A DNA stretch of 64,000 nucleotides from CALLPQ01 sp039819545 (GCA_039819545.1 JBCBRS010000001.1:124001-188000); one strand, 5' to 3'; positions 16,702 to 26,268 are shown, counted from the stretch's first letter. The notes: generated by a model not told the origin, from the sequence alone. Translations and numbers: made by a program.

Positions 16702-19284
16702 CTAAAGCAGCTCGCCATCCTCATCATCTTCCACACTGCCGAGGCGGGCTGCAGCGAGACGAGCGCGGCGGACGAATTCGCGGTTGTCGGCTCGGCGATC
16801 CCACGCGCGGCGCCAACTGCGGGGCCAGAAATGGTCCGGCCACAGACGGTATTTACGCATGAGGACATTTTTCTTAAGCCGTTTTCGTGCGGGCACCGCC
16901 TCGGCAATGGCGCGGCTAGCGCTCAGGTGCGCACGCTCATTTTCCTGCGCGCTACCAAAATCAGGGTCTAGCGTCGTTGCCGCGTCATCGGCGATATCGT
17001 CGGTATCAAGATCAAGGGTGCCAAGTGTCGGCGTCTCACCGGTTACAGGGCTTTGCGTTTCAGGACTCTGGGTTTCAGAGGCAGGACGCATGACAGGCCC
17101 TTCGGATTGTTTAGGCTGAAACAGGGGTGTCTCAATATCAGGTGCAGCCGCCTCACTTGTCGTTTGCGCCGGTTGAGGCGCGGTTGCTGGCGCCTCGTCA
17201 TCCATTGAAACAATAACCAGATTGTCCGTATCCGGCAGGGTTGCATCAATTGCAATCTGTTCGGGCGGGGACACCGGCGCATCCGCGATCTCTGTGAAGA
17301 CCTTGATGGTGTCAAGGAAGTAGGCTCCTACCTCTGTAGTTGGGGTACGAACGAAGACGCCACCGGCTGTGGCGGGCGCCGGTGCCGGAGGCTTAGCGGT
17401 TGCCGCCAAGGGTGTCGGGGCAGGCGTCGTGGGTGCCGCTTTGTCAGCGGGTACAAAAACGAGCGCTGTCTCATCACTCGGCTCTGCCGGCTGCGATTTT
17501 TCCTGTCGGCGGATGGCGGCTTTGCCCGTCGCCGACGCCGAAGGGGGCGCTTCAGCGGGCACAATATCGTCGAGCGTGACCAGCGTTAGCGTTCGATCTT
17601 CCGTTTCTGCCTCGGCCTGTTCGCTAATTTCAGGCTTTTCGCGCTCTGGTTCGTTCTTGGAAGCTCTCGCCTCGGTTTCGCTTTCACTTTTGCCCTGTTC
17701 GGTCTGTTCAGAGGCCGCTGCATCGGGTGTTTCGGCTTCTTGCGGGTCGCTTGTGCGCGTCTCGGTCGTACTGTTGGGGCCCGTTTCCTCAGGGGCGGCT
17801 GTGGTTTCGCCCATTTCCACATCTAAAGCTTCCACCGTGTTGTCTTCGTTCGTTTCTGCGGAAGTTTCTGGGCTCTCGGTCTCTTCCGCCGAGATAGGCG
17901 GGGCCGGGGTTGCTACGGCGTCTTTTTCAAACAGGGAGGATTGCGGCGTTTCGGTCTCCGCGGTCTTCTCTTCGGGGCGCTCGTCAGGCGCTTCTTTCAA
18001 GATATCCGTGGACGGCCTATTTTCTTCTCCTGCTTTGGTGTTCTCTTCGATTTCCTCGCGAGGAAACGCATCCTGCAACTGGTCTTGCAGATCGCGCGCG
18101 GCGGAAACGGGCTCTTCAAGCGTGCTGATGGGCTCAGCGAGCCCCAGCTTTTTGCGCCGCGCCGCCAGTTCCGCGCGCAGGGCGTCCTTGCCTTTCTTAC
18201 GGGCGAGGATTGCCGCTTTGCGCCGGGCGCGTTCCACCACATTGGTGGGAGCTGCGTCATTATCTGTGACGGTGTTGGTAACGGGCGCGGTATCAGCGAC
18301 CGGCTCCGATCTGGTTGTGGCTTGGGCTGTCTTTTCAGCGTCGGTAGACTGGTCCGGTCTGCCCTTGCGAGGGGTGCGGGCTGTCTTCTTCGGCCCGGCC
18401 GCGGCGGTGTCCGTCGCGCTCGCTTCATCGATCTGCGGACGCTCGGTGCGAAATAGGGCGCTCAGCTGTGCGCTGGAAAGCGCTTCCAATTCCAGGAGTT
18501 CGCGCACGGCGTTGACCTGTGCCGGGCGGAAATCGCTTAGACCGCCAACCTTGCCCAAATGATTGCCTTGGGCCGCGCTGAAGCCGAGCCCCCGCAGAGC
18601 TGACAGCGACGCCTGGTCTTCCACACCCACGGCGGTGATGGAGGCGCCAGCGCCGTTGGCAATATCCAAAAGCTCTGAAATGGCGCTCAGACCAGGGCCG
18701 CGTACCGTGCGAGCAAATCGCAAGATCGCCGCGCCCCCGGTTTTGACTTCTTCAAACGGGAAGGGCGAAACCTCGCGCAGGAAATCATTGGCTCTGCCTC
18801 GCACTTCGATGGCAAGGCGCACGCCGGTGGTTTTCAGGCGGGCCAGATGGTCCTTAACCTCGTCCACATCGCTTGGCACACCGGGCATGGGGCATTCAAA
18901 GGTCACCGCATCAGCCGGAAAATCACGATCACGCAAGAGTGCTGTGACAAAGGCCGGAAAATCCTCGTCGGCAAGGTCGGTGGCCGCCAGATTAATGGAG
19001 AAGCCGGGCGCACAATTCCCGCGCCAGCCAATGTAATGGTCCAGCGCTTCTTCCAGAACATAACGGGTCAGTTCGCCCATGCGCCCTTGCGTTTCGAAAA
19101 ACGAAATGAAGGCCCCCGGGGGCAGAACGCCCAACTTTGGATGGCGCCAGCGCACAAAGGTTTCCATACGCGCCAGGGCGCCATTGCCCAGATCGAAGAT
19201 CGGCTGAAACAGGACCTCGAAATCGCGATTGTCCAGCGCGTTATCAATGTCGATATTTGACAGTCGAACGGCCTGTGCGCCCAT
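16702..19284 (-). CDS. Degenerate EAL-domain protein with long acidic low-complexity tail
   Basis: An 860-residue protein starting at the ATG preceded by AAGGA; an earlier in-frame codon is possible. Residues about 10-260 are an EAL (cyclic-di-GMP phosphodiesterase) domain. The first Glu remains (ARMETFVRWRHP), as do NLA (residues 98-100), one Lys (EEVKTGG) and QG. The metal-binding DDF is replaced by IEVRGR, the TE pair by CPMPG, the KxD aspartate is lost and EGVE reads VGVE. Hydrolysis is therefore unlikely; it may be a sensor or scaffold. Residues about 330-800 are Glu/Ala/Thr/Pro/Ser-rich and surely disordered. The last 70 residues are basic and aromatic (RKYRLWPDHFWPRSWRRAWD), ending in an acidic tip, and look like a second conserved module. 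It is divergent from prfB. Partner unknown. Confidence 0.82.
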   Translation of the reverse strand: MGAQAVRLSNIDIDNALDNRDFEVLFQPIFDLGNGALARMETFVRWRHPKLGVLPPGAFISFFETQGRMGELTRYVLEEALDHYIGWRGNCAPGFSINLAATDLADEDFPAFVTALLRDRDFPADAVTFECPMPGVPSDVDEVKDHLARLKTTGVRLAIEVRGRANDFLREVSPFPFEEVKTGGAAILRFARTVRGPGLSAISELLDIANGAGASITAVGVEDQASLSALRGLGFSAAQGNHLGKVGGLSDFRPAQVNAVRELLELEALSSAQLSALFRTERPQIDEASATDTAAAGPKKTARTPRKGRPDQSTDAEKTAQATTRSEPVADTAPVTNTVTDNDAAPTNVVERARRKAAILARKKGKDALRAELAARRKKLGLAEPISTLEEPVSAARDLQDQLQDAFPREEIEENTKAGEENRPSTDILKEAPDERPEEKTAETETPQSSLFEKDAVATPAPPISAEETESPETSAETNEDNTVEALDVEMGETTAAPEETGPNSTTETRTSDPQEAETPDAAASEQTEQGKSESETEARASKNEPEREKPEISEQAEAETEDRTLTLVTLDDIVPAEAPPSASATGKAAIRRQEKSQPAEPSDETALVFVPADKAAPTTPAPTPLAATAKPPAPAPATAGGVFVRTPTTEVGAYFLDTIKVFTEIADAPVSPPEQIAIDATLPDTDNLVIVSMDDEAPATAPQPAQTTSEAAAPDIETPLFQPKQSEGPVMRPASETQSPETQSPVTGETPTLGTLDLDTDDIADDAATTLDPDFGSAQENERAHLSASRAIAEAVPARKRLKKNVLMRKYRLWPDHFWPRSWRRAWDRRADNREFVRRARLAAARLGSVEDDEDGELL

Positions 19285-19593
19285 CTTCAGGATCCTTTGG
19301 TCCGCATGTCCACTCCGGGTCCGCAATGCGTTACACGGTGGCGCCTGCGCATGCCCTAAACACACAATTGTGCTCGGCTTGCGTTAATACGCCCTGAAGG
19401 ACGCGCCAAGGGCGGTCCGTAACCATTGTCCTTTTGTGGTGATTTGCCGACTGCGCACAAGCCTGAGGTGCGTATTTCTGCTGCTGATGCAACTGGTTCC
19501 GCTATGAAAGACGCGGCGGAAGAGGAATTGTCCCCGCGCGTCATCTGTCCTATCACCGCTCTTCGCATTCACACCTTTCATCAGGAGCCCACT
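19285..19593. other. Divergent promoter region between the EAL-like gene and prfB
   Basis: About 310 bases with no supported gene. It must contain promoters for both divergent genes. An open frame in phase with the prfB start runs upstream from 19426, but its sequence is not RF2-like and the prfB ATG has a good AGGAG, so I do not extend the gene. Confidence 0.5.
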
Positions 19594-20698
19594 ATGCGCG
19601 CCGAAATCATTGCGCTCGCCAACGCCATTGAGCAGTCGACGGAACTGCTAAGGAGGCGTCTTTGACTGGGATGTCGCCCGGGAAAACCTTGCCACCCTCA
19701 ATCTGAAGGCCGAAGCACCGGATCTGTGGGATGATCCTGCTGAAGCCCAGCGCCTGATGCAGGAGCGCAATGCGCTGGAAACCCAGATCAATGCTGTGAG
19801 CACGCTCGCGGAGGAAAAAGACGACATCCTCGCCCTCGCCGAAATGGCGGAGGAGGAGGGCGACGACGCCAGCCTCGATGAGGCGCAGGCGATGATGCAA
19901 ACCCTCGCCGATAAAGCCGCCAAGGCCGAGGTTGAGGCGCTCCTCTCCGGGGAGGCAGACGCCAATGACAGCTTTGTGGAGGTCCATGCCGGGGCGGGCG
20001 GAACCGAATCCAACGATTGGGCGGGGATGCTCCTGCGTATGTATGTGCGCTGGGCCCAGAAATCAGGCTTCAAGGTTGATGTGATCGAGGAGAGCGCCGG
20101 CGACGAGGCGGGTATCAAATCCGCCACCATCCAGGTCAAAGGCCATAACGCCTATGGCTGGCTGAAAACCGAATCGGGCGTGCATCGCCTGGTGCGCATC
20201 TCCCCGTTTGACTCCAATGCCAAACGCCACACCTCTTTTGCATCTGTGTGGGTGTATCCGGTGATTGATGACCGCATCGATATTGAGGTGAACGAAAGCG
20301 ACTGCCGGATCGATACCTTCCGCGCGTCGGGCGCCGGGGGGCAGCATGTGAACACAACCGACAGCGCCGTGCGCATCACCCACGAGCCGAGTGGTATTGT
20401 TGTGCAATGTCAAAACCAGCGCTCGCAACACAAAAACCGCGCCACGGCGTGGGATATGCTCCGGGCCCGGCTTTATGAGGTGGAGCTGCAAAAACGTGAG
20501 GAAGCAGCCCAGGCCGAAGCGGAATCCAAAACCGATATCGGCTGGGGCCACCAGATCCGATCCTACGTGATGCAGCCCTACCAGATGGTCAAAGATCTGC
20601 GCACCCGCGTCGAAAGTCCGAGCCCGGACGGTGTTCTCGACGGCGATCTGGACCAGTTTATGTCAGCCGCGTTGGCCGCACGCGTAACCGGGCAGTAG
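19594..20698 (+). CDS. prfB: Peptide chain release factor 2, with programmed +1 frameshift
   Basis: RF2 recognises UAA and UGA stop codons and triggers peptide release on the ribosome. The first frame encodes 23 residues (MRAEIIALANAIEQSTELL and so on) and ends at an in-frame TGA at 19663-19665. A +1 shift on CTT joins it to the main frame (DWDVARENLATLNLKAEAPD onward), giving about 367 residues, close to the 365 of E. coli. The anticodon-like SPF motif is in RLVRISPFDSNAKRHTS and the catalytic GGQ in GAGGQHVNTTDSAV. The start has AGGAG nine bases upstream. The frameshift makes production self-limiting: low RF2 favours the shift. It is not a pseudogene. Confidence 0.96.
19651..19665 (+). promoter_or_regulatory. 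RF2 programmed frameshift site
   Basis: AGGAGG (19651-19656), three spacer bases, CTT (19660-19662), then TGA followed by C. This is the classical arrangement: an internal Shine-Dalgarno element stalls the ribosome at CTT-TGA-C so that it slips +1 when RF2 is scarce. Confidence 0.95.
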
Positions 20699-20730
20699 GT
20701 GAGACGTGTGGGGCTTCGATTGGGAAACAC

Positions 20731-21552
20731 TTAAGGCAACGTCGCCGGTAACCACATGCCCATGGTCGCCGCAAAAATCCCGATAGCTGTAGCAACCGTT
20801 GCAGCTCCAATGGTGAAACTTGCCGCATATTTGGTTCCCGATCCCGGGCTATCTTGAGCAAGAAAATAAAACTGCAACAGACTGAGTGGGACCACGAACT
20901 GTGCAAAATAGGTGAAGGTGATGAAAGGGCCGGTAAAAGTTTCCGGATCAATGCCAATACCGCCGGTAGTCATGAACCAGAACATCAACCAAACCCGGAA
21001 AAACCATACCGCACTAGAAACCATAAACAGACGCATGGCCCAGCGGCGGTGGCAGTCAAACTGGCGCTTTATCGCGCATGTTATCGCAATCAAGGCGAAT
21101 ATAATGATCAGTATGCCAACTATAGCTATCGCGTAAGGTGCAAAAACGCCGCCTGATACGCCGCGCGTCCAGACCAGATGGAGCCCGGCAAGGCTCGTCA
21201 GGATGGCAAGCACCACATAGGTGCGTCCAAGCCAGCGGTGGACGACGGGGAAGTGATTGCGGATGGCCGGCGTCAATTGCAGGACGCCGCCACCAACGAT
21301 CACAATGGCAATCACCACATGGAAGGCGATAGCAATATTGCCCAGAAAATCGCGTTCCACATATCCATGGGGTAAGGGCGTGTTGGCCATGCCTGGCAGG
21401 CCTTCGACGACCAATAAAGGTACATACGCGGCGACGATGTAATAGACAAAAATAAACTGGCCAATTGCAGCGACGCAAAACCAGACAATTCCGGACAGCG
21501 TTAAAATCTTGTGGGCCAGGGTGGGGGCAGACCGTTCCGGGATTTGATGCAT
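20731..21552 (-). CDS. DUF2306 multi-pass membrane protein
   Basis: A 273-residue inner-membrane protein with seven or so hydrophobic helices. Conserved DUF2306 features are visible: HVVIAIVIVGGGVLQLTP, then HRWLGRTYV and, later, HRRWAMRLFMVSSAVWFFR, in which membrane-embedded His and Arg residues recall cytochrome b561-type folds. I start at the ATG at 21552, which has an AGAGG six bases upstream; a GTG six codons earlier is less likely. It is divergent from a membrane-anchored AraC-type regulator, a common arrangement for a regulator and its target. The function of the family is not established. Confidence 0.85.
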   Translation of the reverse strand: MHQIPERSAPTLAHKILTLSGIVWFCVAAIGQFIFVYYIVAAYVPLLVVEGLPGMANTPLPHGYVERDFLGNIAIAFHVVIAIVIVGGGVLQLTPAIRNHFPVVHRWLGRTYVVLAILTSLAGLHLVWTRGVSGGVFAPYAIAIVGILIIIFALIAITCAIKRQFDCHRRWAMRLFMVSSAVWFFRVWLMFWFMTTGGIGIDPETFTGPFITFTYFAQFVVPLSLLQFYFLAQDSPGSGTKYAASFTIGAATVATAIGIFAATMGMWLPATLP

Positions 21553-21677
21553 GACGACCTCTCGGTTCACCGCATATTTGCTGCTGCCTAGCAGTCCATA
21601 CTTTGCGCGTAGGTCCGCTCGGTGTAGCTTTTGATCCTGGTTGCTAATTTGGGGTGTTCAGGCGCTGACCGTCTCGT

Positions 21678-21691
21678 CGATTTCGAAATCG
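21678..21691. promoter_or_regulatory. 14-bp perfect palindrome between DUF2306 and the AraC-type gene
   Basis: CGATTTCGAAATCG is fully self-complementary and lies in the 200-base divergent region, 62 bases upstream of the AraC-type start. It could bind a regulator of either gene. No experimental basis; proposed from symmetry and position. Confidence 0.35.
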
Positions 21692-21753
21692 GCCAGTTTT
21701 TTAGATAAAATCGGCGGCGACTTATGCTCTTTTTTCAAGAGAGGGGATCACCA

Positions 21754-22818
21754 ATGGAACAATCATTTGCAAGGCGCTCGGTCCTGACCCGTGCATCAAC
21801 CCTGTTGAATGGACTCAGTAAAATTGTTTCTGCGCGAGGACAGCGATCTGCCGCATCGGTGCTGTGGTGGATCATGTCCTTGGCAATCATTTCATCGTGG
21901 ATACCGGAGAGCCTTCTTATGGGGTCCTCGTTTGCGCAGGTGATGGCCGTGCTTGCAGGCTCCGCCGCCTGTGGGTGGATGTGGTTGCTCACCCGGACGC
22001 TGTTCTGTGAAAATGCCGCTCTAACCCCGGGGACCCTCTCCGCCTTCGGTGCTGTTTTTGTTTTGGAGGCGGCCGCCCGGTTGACCCACGGCGTGGCAAT
22101 CGCAGGATTTCAAGGCGAACTGGTGCGCCTCATCGCCAATGCGGAGCCCATTGCCTGTATCAGTATGATCGCGCTGGTGTTCGTGGCTGTCTTGCAGAAC
22201 GTTGATGATCAAACCACCCCGGCGGAGAAACGCTTTCGGGTCAGCTATGTTTGTGGTTTGGCGCTGACCATATTTGTCAGCCTTGTCTGGGCGCAGGATG
22301 CACAGGCGCATATCGGCGAAGCGACCCAGCGCAATGCCCTGATCCTTTGTGGGCTTGGCGTCATCGTCGCCACGCGCCTTGCGATCAATTATCGACAGCA
22401 AAACCCGTTGATCATCGTGTCGTCATACCAGCGCAAACCGATGGCGCGCAGGCGGCGAAGCGCGGAAGGTCAAGTCGATCTGGCAAACCGCATCAGTACA
22501 GCGCTGGGCGATGAGGATTTTGTCACTGTCGAAGGTTTAAAAGTCGTGGACCTCGCCGCGCGGTTGGATGTTCCCGCTTACAAGGTGACCCAGTGCATCA
22601 CAGGGGCTCTGGGTTTTTCAAATTTCAATCAGCTTTTGAATGCCCGTCGGATTGCGTTGGCAAAAAGCCGGTTGGCCGATCAGGGCTGGCAGGAGAAATC
22701 CATCTCCACAATCGCCTACTCCTGCGGCTTTGCTTCCTTAGGAACGTTTAATCGGTCATTCAAACAGTTGACCGGGCTGACACCGCGTGACTATCGCAAT
22801 ACTCTGCCCTCGAATTGA
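21754..22818 (+). CDS. AraC-family regulator with N-terminal membrane domain
   Basis: A 354-residue protein that combines about six or seven membrane helices (residues 25-215, for example SVLWWIMSLAIISSWIPESL) with a C-terminal AraC DNA-binding domain (about 255-350). The second HTH is clear: SISTIAYSCGFASLGTFNRS followed by FKQLTGLTPRDYR. Membrane-linked AraC proteins of this kind occur in several proteobacteria and probably sense a membrane or periplasmic signal. The ATG has GAGAGGGG upstream. It diverges from the DUF2306 gene, its likely target. Signal unknown. Confidence 0.87.
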   Translation: MEQSFARRSVLTRASTLLNGLSKIVSARGQRSAASVLWWIMSLAIISSWIPESLLMGSSFAQVMAVLAGSAACGWMWLLTRTLFCENAALTPGTLSAFGAVFVLEAAARLTHGVAIAGFQGELVRLIANAEPIACISMIALVFVAVLQNVDDQTTPAEKRFRVSYVCGLALTIFVSLVWAQDAQAHIGEATQRNALILCGLGVIVATRLAINYRQQNPLIIVSSYQRKPMARRRRSAEGQVDLANRISTALGDEDFVTVEGLKVVDLAARLDVPAYKVTQCITGALGFSNFNQLLNARRIALAKSRLADQGWQEKSISTIAYSCGFASLGTFNRSFKQLTGLTPRDYRNTLPSN

Positions 22819-22851
22819 TTACGAACCGGTAAGGCGATCCGCTGATGAGCG

Positions 22852-24066
22852 TCACCCCCGCAAAACTGGCTGCACCCGTCCGTAGGTCAGGCTGCGCCAG
22901 ATCCATTCCAGAGGGCCAAAGCGGAACACGCTGAGCCACAGCATCGAAAACAGGGTGAGGGTAACCCAGGTCGCCGCGACGATCCCCATCATCTCCAGAT
23001 TGCTCAGTCTACTGTATAATCCGAAGGCGTGCCCCCCGGCCAGTGTGGTGCCCACCAATGAGCAGGCAATGTAGTTGGTAAAGGCCATCCGCCCGACCGT
23101 GGCCATGGGGGCGAATTGAGCGCTCCTTTTCATCAGCCACAGGATCAAGGCGGCATAGCCGATACCGCCTGCGGGGCCATTGAAGGTGTTTGTAAGCTGC
23201 GTGTAGTTGAACGCTTCAAACGACCAGCCCGATTGCACCAGAGTAAACCAGCGTCCGGCATCCAGCAAAAACGCGAGGATGAGGCCAACACCCGCGACGC
23301 AAGCGTAGAGCCCCGCCGACAGGGTGCCTTTCAGAAAGCCGTTTTTCCACAGCGCCATCCCCGCAAGCATGATCGCGACTGTTTGCGCCGCTATCCCGCC
23401 AAGAACCGAGAAGAACAGATAACCGAGAGCCTCAAAAAAACGCGCGCCCACATGGACAAGCGGATCGGGGGATAAATAGATGTCAAAGCTTTTGCGTAAA
23501 TCCTCCGCACCCGGAAACCAGAGGACCGGTTCAATCTGCGCCCGTGCCTCCGGCACATAAAGGTACGCAATATTGAAGCCATTCAGCCATATGTAGGAGA
23601 TGACAAAGATTACGGCGGACCAGCCCCACAGGGCTTTCGGTGATTTTTGCCAGAACAGCATGGCGACAAAACCGGCAATGGCATAATTGGTCAGTATATC
23701 GCCAATCCAGATGCCAATCATGTGGGTAAGGCCAAAGGCAAGCAGCCACCAATTGCGCCGGATAATCCGGGAGGTGGGTCTGGCGCCCGCCTGTGCGGTT
23801 TTTTCTGCCATCAAAACGAGGCCAGCGCCGAACAGGCCGGTAAAAATCGTCCGCCATTTATCGTCAATGAAAAAGGCCTGCAGCGCGGCGACCAGTTGGT
23901 CGGTGGGCTCCGCCCAAAGACTGGCATTCAAATAATAGGGAAACGGCGCCAGCATTGCTTTGATATTGACCACAAAGATCGCCAGCACGGCAAACCCGCG
24001 CAGGACATCAAGACTGGCAAATCGATTTTGGCGCGCGGTGGGCCCGCTGATTGTTTCAGCTGTCAT
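22852..24066 (-). CDS. DUF418 family (YeiB-like) membrane protein
   Basis: A 404-residue inner-membrane protein with about ten helices. The N-terminus RFASLDVLRGFAVLAIFVVN carries the DUF418/DUF1624 signature DxLRGFAxxxI. The C-terminal half has the DUF418 core (VGRMAFTNYIACSLVGTT and FRFGPLEWIWRSLTYGRVQP, where GPLEWxWR is highly characteristic). These proteins are related to acyltransferase-3-like membrane proteins, but their activity is not established. The gene is convergent with the AraC-type gene and stands alone. Confidence 0.9.
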   Translation of the reverse strand: MTAETISGPTARQNRFASLDVLRGFAVLAIFVVNIKAMLAPFPYYLNASLWAEPTDQLVAALQAFFIDDKWRTIFTGLFGAGLVLMAEKTAQAGARPTSRIIRRNWWLLAFGLTHMIGIWIGDILTNYAIAGFVAMLFWQKSPKALWGWSAVIFVISYIWLNGFNIAYLYVPEARAQIEPVLWFPGAEDLRKSFDIYLSPDPLVHVGARFFEALGYLFFSVLGGIAAQTVAIMLAGMALWKNGFLKGTLSAGLYACVAGVGLILAFLLDAGRWFTLVQSGWSFEAFNYTQLTNTFNGPAGGIGYAALILWLMKRSAQFAPMATVGRMAFTNYIACSLVGTTLAGGHAFGLYSRLSNLEMMGIVAATWVTLTLFSMLWLSVFRFGPLEWIWRSLTYGRVQPVLRG

Positions 24067-24136
24067 GCCTGATCCTCCCGGCCCTGCTTATGAAAGGACA
24101 CAACAGATCAGATCAAGTGGAGGGTGAATGACGAGT

Positions 24137-24625
24137 TTATGGCCGTCCCGGCTGGCCGCCGACGCCGCCCTGGCCATCTGCACCCGGAATGGGGAGTTGG
24201 CCAACACTGCCCAGCAATTGTTCCCAGAAGGATAACTCTTTGCCGCGGGTGGGGGTTACGCGGGAAACCATGCTGATACGCTCGCCATCCTCAATGGTAA
24301 ATTCCTCTACGGAGGAAACCTTGCCTTCCTCGTCGAAGTTAAAGGCGACGATTTTGCGGTCCTGGGTTTTCGGTTTCAGGAACGCGCGGGTCTGGTCCCG
24401 GCTGTTGAGGTAGTACCAGCTATTGGTGGAGAAGGTTGAGATCATTGAGGGCTCGCCATATTTAGCGATGATGCTCTCCTTGGTGTCGAGGCCGATATTG
24501 GCGGTGAGATTTTCCGTGCCGCGTTCAAGGACATAGCCGTGGTTTGATCGCACGGAGACGCACCCTTGCAAGGCCATGGCGCCCATAAGAGCCGCCATCC
24601 AGAACAACACCGTCTTTTTTGTCAT
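24137..24625 (-). CDS. bamE: SmpA/OmlA (BamE-like) outer-membrane lipoprotein
   Basis: A 162-residue lipoprotein with the BamE fold, part of the machine that inserts beta-barrel proteins into the outer membrane. The signal sequence ends in MALQGCVSV, so the lipidated Cys is near residue 21. The domain contains TKESIIAKYGEPS, then SWYYLNSRD and KIVAFNFDEEGKVSSVEEF. I place the start at the second of two adjacent ATG codons because AGGA is six bases upstream of it; the long open frame upstream is not coding. The tail is Gly/Gln/Pro-rich. It is divergent from the bc1 chaperone gene, an arrangement seen in other alphaproteobacteria. Confidence 0.9.
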   Translation of the reverse strand: MTKKTVLFWMAALMGAMALQGCVSVRSNHGYVLERGTENLTANIGLDTKESIIAKYGEPSMISTFSTNSWYYLNSRDQTRAFLKPKTQDRKIVAFNFDEEGKVSSVEEFTIEDGERISMVSRVTPTRGKELSFWEQLLGSVGQLPIPGADGQGGVGGQPGRP

Positions 24626-24796
24626 CATCGATCCTTTACACCGGTCGCAATCGGTCGCGGGCCCGTCGCACTGCGGTGACCGCGCATATCCGATACCACC
24701 TTGTCGCGTGTTGATCAAAGGCCCAACCGTGCTTATTTCGGCCCAACCACACGAATTGGATGTGGCAACCGGGCCTCGTGGGCCTGAGGTAGGATA

Positions 24797-25522
24797 ATGA
24801 TTTTTTCGCTTTTCAAAAAAGACCGCCAGCGTGATGCAGCGCGTAGCCTCTATATTGCGGCCATGGAACAGTCGCGATTGCCGGTGTTTTACACCGTCTA
24901 TGGGGTGCCTGACACGTTTGATGCGCGCTTCGATCTTCTCACGGTGCATGTTTATGCGCTGATGCGCGCGCTCAAAACGCTGGGTGCACAGGGTGATCAG
25001 GGGCCCCAAAGCCGCGATCTGTCGCAAAAGCTGTTCGAGGTCATGTTCCGCAATCTCGATGATACCCTGCGCGAGATGGGGGTTGGTGATTTGTCGGTGG
25101 CAAAGAAAATCCGGCCCATGGCCGAGGCGTTTTACGGGCGCGTTGGCGCCTATGAGGCTGCCTTTGGCGCATCAGGTTTGCGCGGCGGTGATTTGCGCGC
25201 GGATGCGCCCGATGATGTGCCCGGTCAGTCCGGTGAGGCGACGCCCGCTGATGGCGCTGTTTCAGGTGGCGCGGCTGTCGCAGCGGGTTCGGCCCAAAGT
25301 TTGCGGCTGGCACTGCTGCGCAATGTTTATGGCCTTGGGGATGAGGGTGATAAGCCAGCGGCCATTGCGCCTGACCAGAGGGCACAGGCCGAAGCGCTGG
25401 CCGACTATTTCATGGCCTGCAATGAGAGCCTTGCCGGCCAACCCTTGAGCCGCCTGTTGTCGGGTGTCATTACATTTCCGGAACCCAACCTCGCCCTGGC
25501 TGGTGCGCGCGAACCTGCCTGA
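24797..25522 (+). CDS. Ubiquinol-cytochrome c chaperone (CBP3-like)
   Basis: A 241-residue soluble protein of the CBP3/UQCC1 family, which assists assembly of cytochrome b into the respiratory bc1 complex. Diagnostic features are YTVYGVPDTFDARFDLLTVH near residue 35 and then a helical segment LFEVMFRNLDDTLREMGVGD, followed by KKIRPMAEAFYGRV. A Gly/Ala-rich variable insert (residues about 130-175) precedes the last helices. AGGTAGGA precedes the ATG. It starts a head-to-tail series with DUF177, plsX and fabH, the usual alphaproteobacterial order. Confidence 0.9.
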   Translation: MIFSLFKKDRQRDAARSLYIAAMEQSRLPVFYTVYGVPDTFDARFDLLTVHVYALMRALKTLGAQGDQGPQSRDLSQKLFEVMFRNLDDTLREMGVGDLSVAKKIRPMAEAFYGRVGAYEAAFGASGLRGGDLRADAPDDVPGQSGEATPADGAVSGGAAVAAGSAQSLRLALLRNVYGLGDEGDKPAAIAPDQRAQAEALADYFMACNESLAGQPLSRLLSGVITFPEPNLALAGAREPA

Positions 25523-25568
25523 CGGCCGGGTTGAACGCCTTTGTTTCGAATATTGGGAGAGAACGCCC

Positions 25569-26120
25569 ATGCCCGGTGATGAGACGCCAACATCTGCCCC
25601 CGAACCCGAGTTCTCCCGGCTTGTGACGGCAAGTAAAATTCCGGCGGACGGTCAGACGATTGACCTGATACCGGACACGGACACGCTGGCGCTGATCGCC
25701 AAACGTTTCGCCATCCCGGCCATTGCCGCCGTGACAGGCACACTCACCCTCGTGCCCACCGCCCACGGTGTTCAAATTTGCGGTCGGTTTACCGCAGCGC
25801 TCACCCGTGAATGCGTGGCAAGCTTGGAGCCTCTGGCCGAGCATATAGATGAGACGGTTGACGTAACCTTCGATCGGCGGGTTACCGACGGTGACGAAGA
25901 CGCCATCATGGATCAGCTTGCCGCTGGGCAGGACGCAGAGCCCTTGCGCGGTGATGACATTGATGTGGGGGAGTTTCTCGTCCAGCAGCTATCGCTCGCC
26001 ATGGACCCATTTCCGCGCAAGCCCGGTGCACCGTCACTGGTGGAGCGCTATGGCGCCGCGCAAGAGCCATCGGCCTTTGATGCGCTCAAGGCCCTGAAGC
26101 CGGTTAATGACGATGGTTAG
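25569..26120 (+). CDS. DUF177 (YceD) family protein
   Basis: A 183-residue cytoplasmic protein of the YceD/DUF177 family, linked in bacteria and plants to 23S rRNA accumulation. Characteristic parts are the small beta region ITGTL/VTGTLTLVPTAHGVQI with CxxxL-like RFTAALTRECVASLEPL, and the ending VDVGEFLVQQLSLAMDPFP-like segment with PRKPGA. I start at the ATG at 25569, which has GGGAGAG upstream, rather than 35 codons earlier inside the chaperone gene. In many bacteria it sits next to rpmF and plsX; here plsX follows by 148 bases and no rpmF is present. Confidence 0.88.
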   Translation: MPGDETPTSAPEPEFSRLVTASKIPADGQTIDLIPDTDTLALIAKRFAIPAIAAVTGTLTLVPTAHGVQICGRFTAALTRECVASLEPLAEHIDETVDVTFDRRVTDGDEDAIMDQLAAGQDAEPLRGDDIDVGEFLVQQLSLAMDPFPRKPGAPSLVERYGAAQEPSAFDALKALKPVNDDG

Positions 26121-26268
26121 GGGATCACGGTTTCGTGGTGATGGCTAAGCAACGGGGCCGGGCATCCGGGTACTGGTTTTTGTGGCCGTTCACCTCTAAA
26201 ACGCCGGGGAGAGAGATGGTTATCAGGCAGCCTGTGGCCGGTGCAGGCCGGGCGGAAAAGGAAACCCC

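Noticed and set aside
17369..18562. Long plus-strand open frame of 397 codons (Ala/Gly/Ser-rich)
   Set aside because: It is antisense to the low-complexity tail of the EAL-like gene; its length comes from the biased codon use of that tail. No domain and no ribosome-binding site.
19594..19665. Early stop in prfB taken as a pseudogene
   Set aside because: The AGGAGG-CTT-TGA-C arrangement is the known RF2 frameshift signal and the rest of the gene is intact.
24628..25027. N-terminal extension of the BamE-like gene to 296 residues
   Set aside because: The extension overlaps the divergent chaperone gene, and the lipoprotein signal begins at the later ATG with a good ribosome-binding site.
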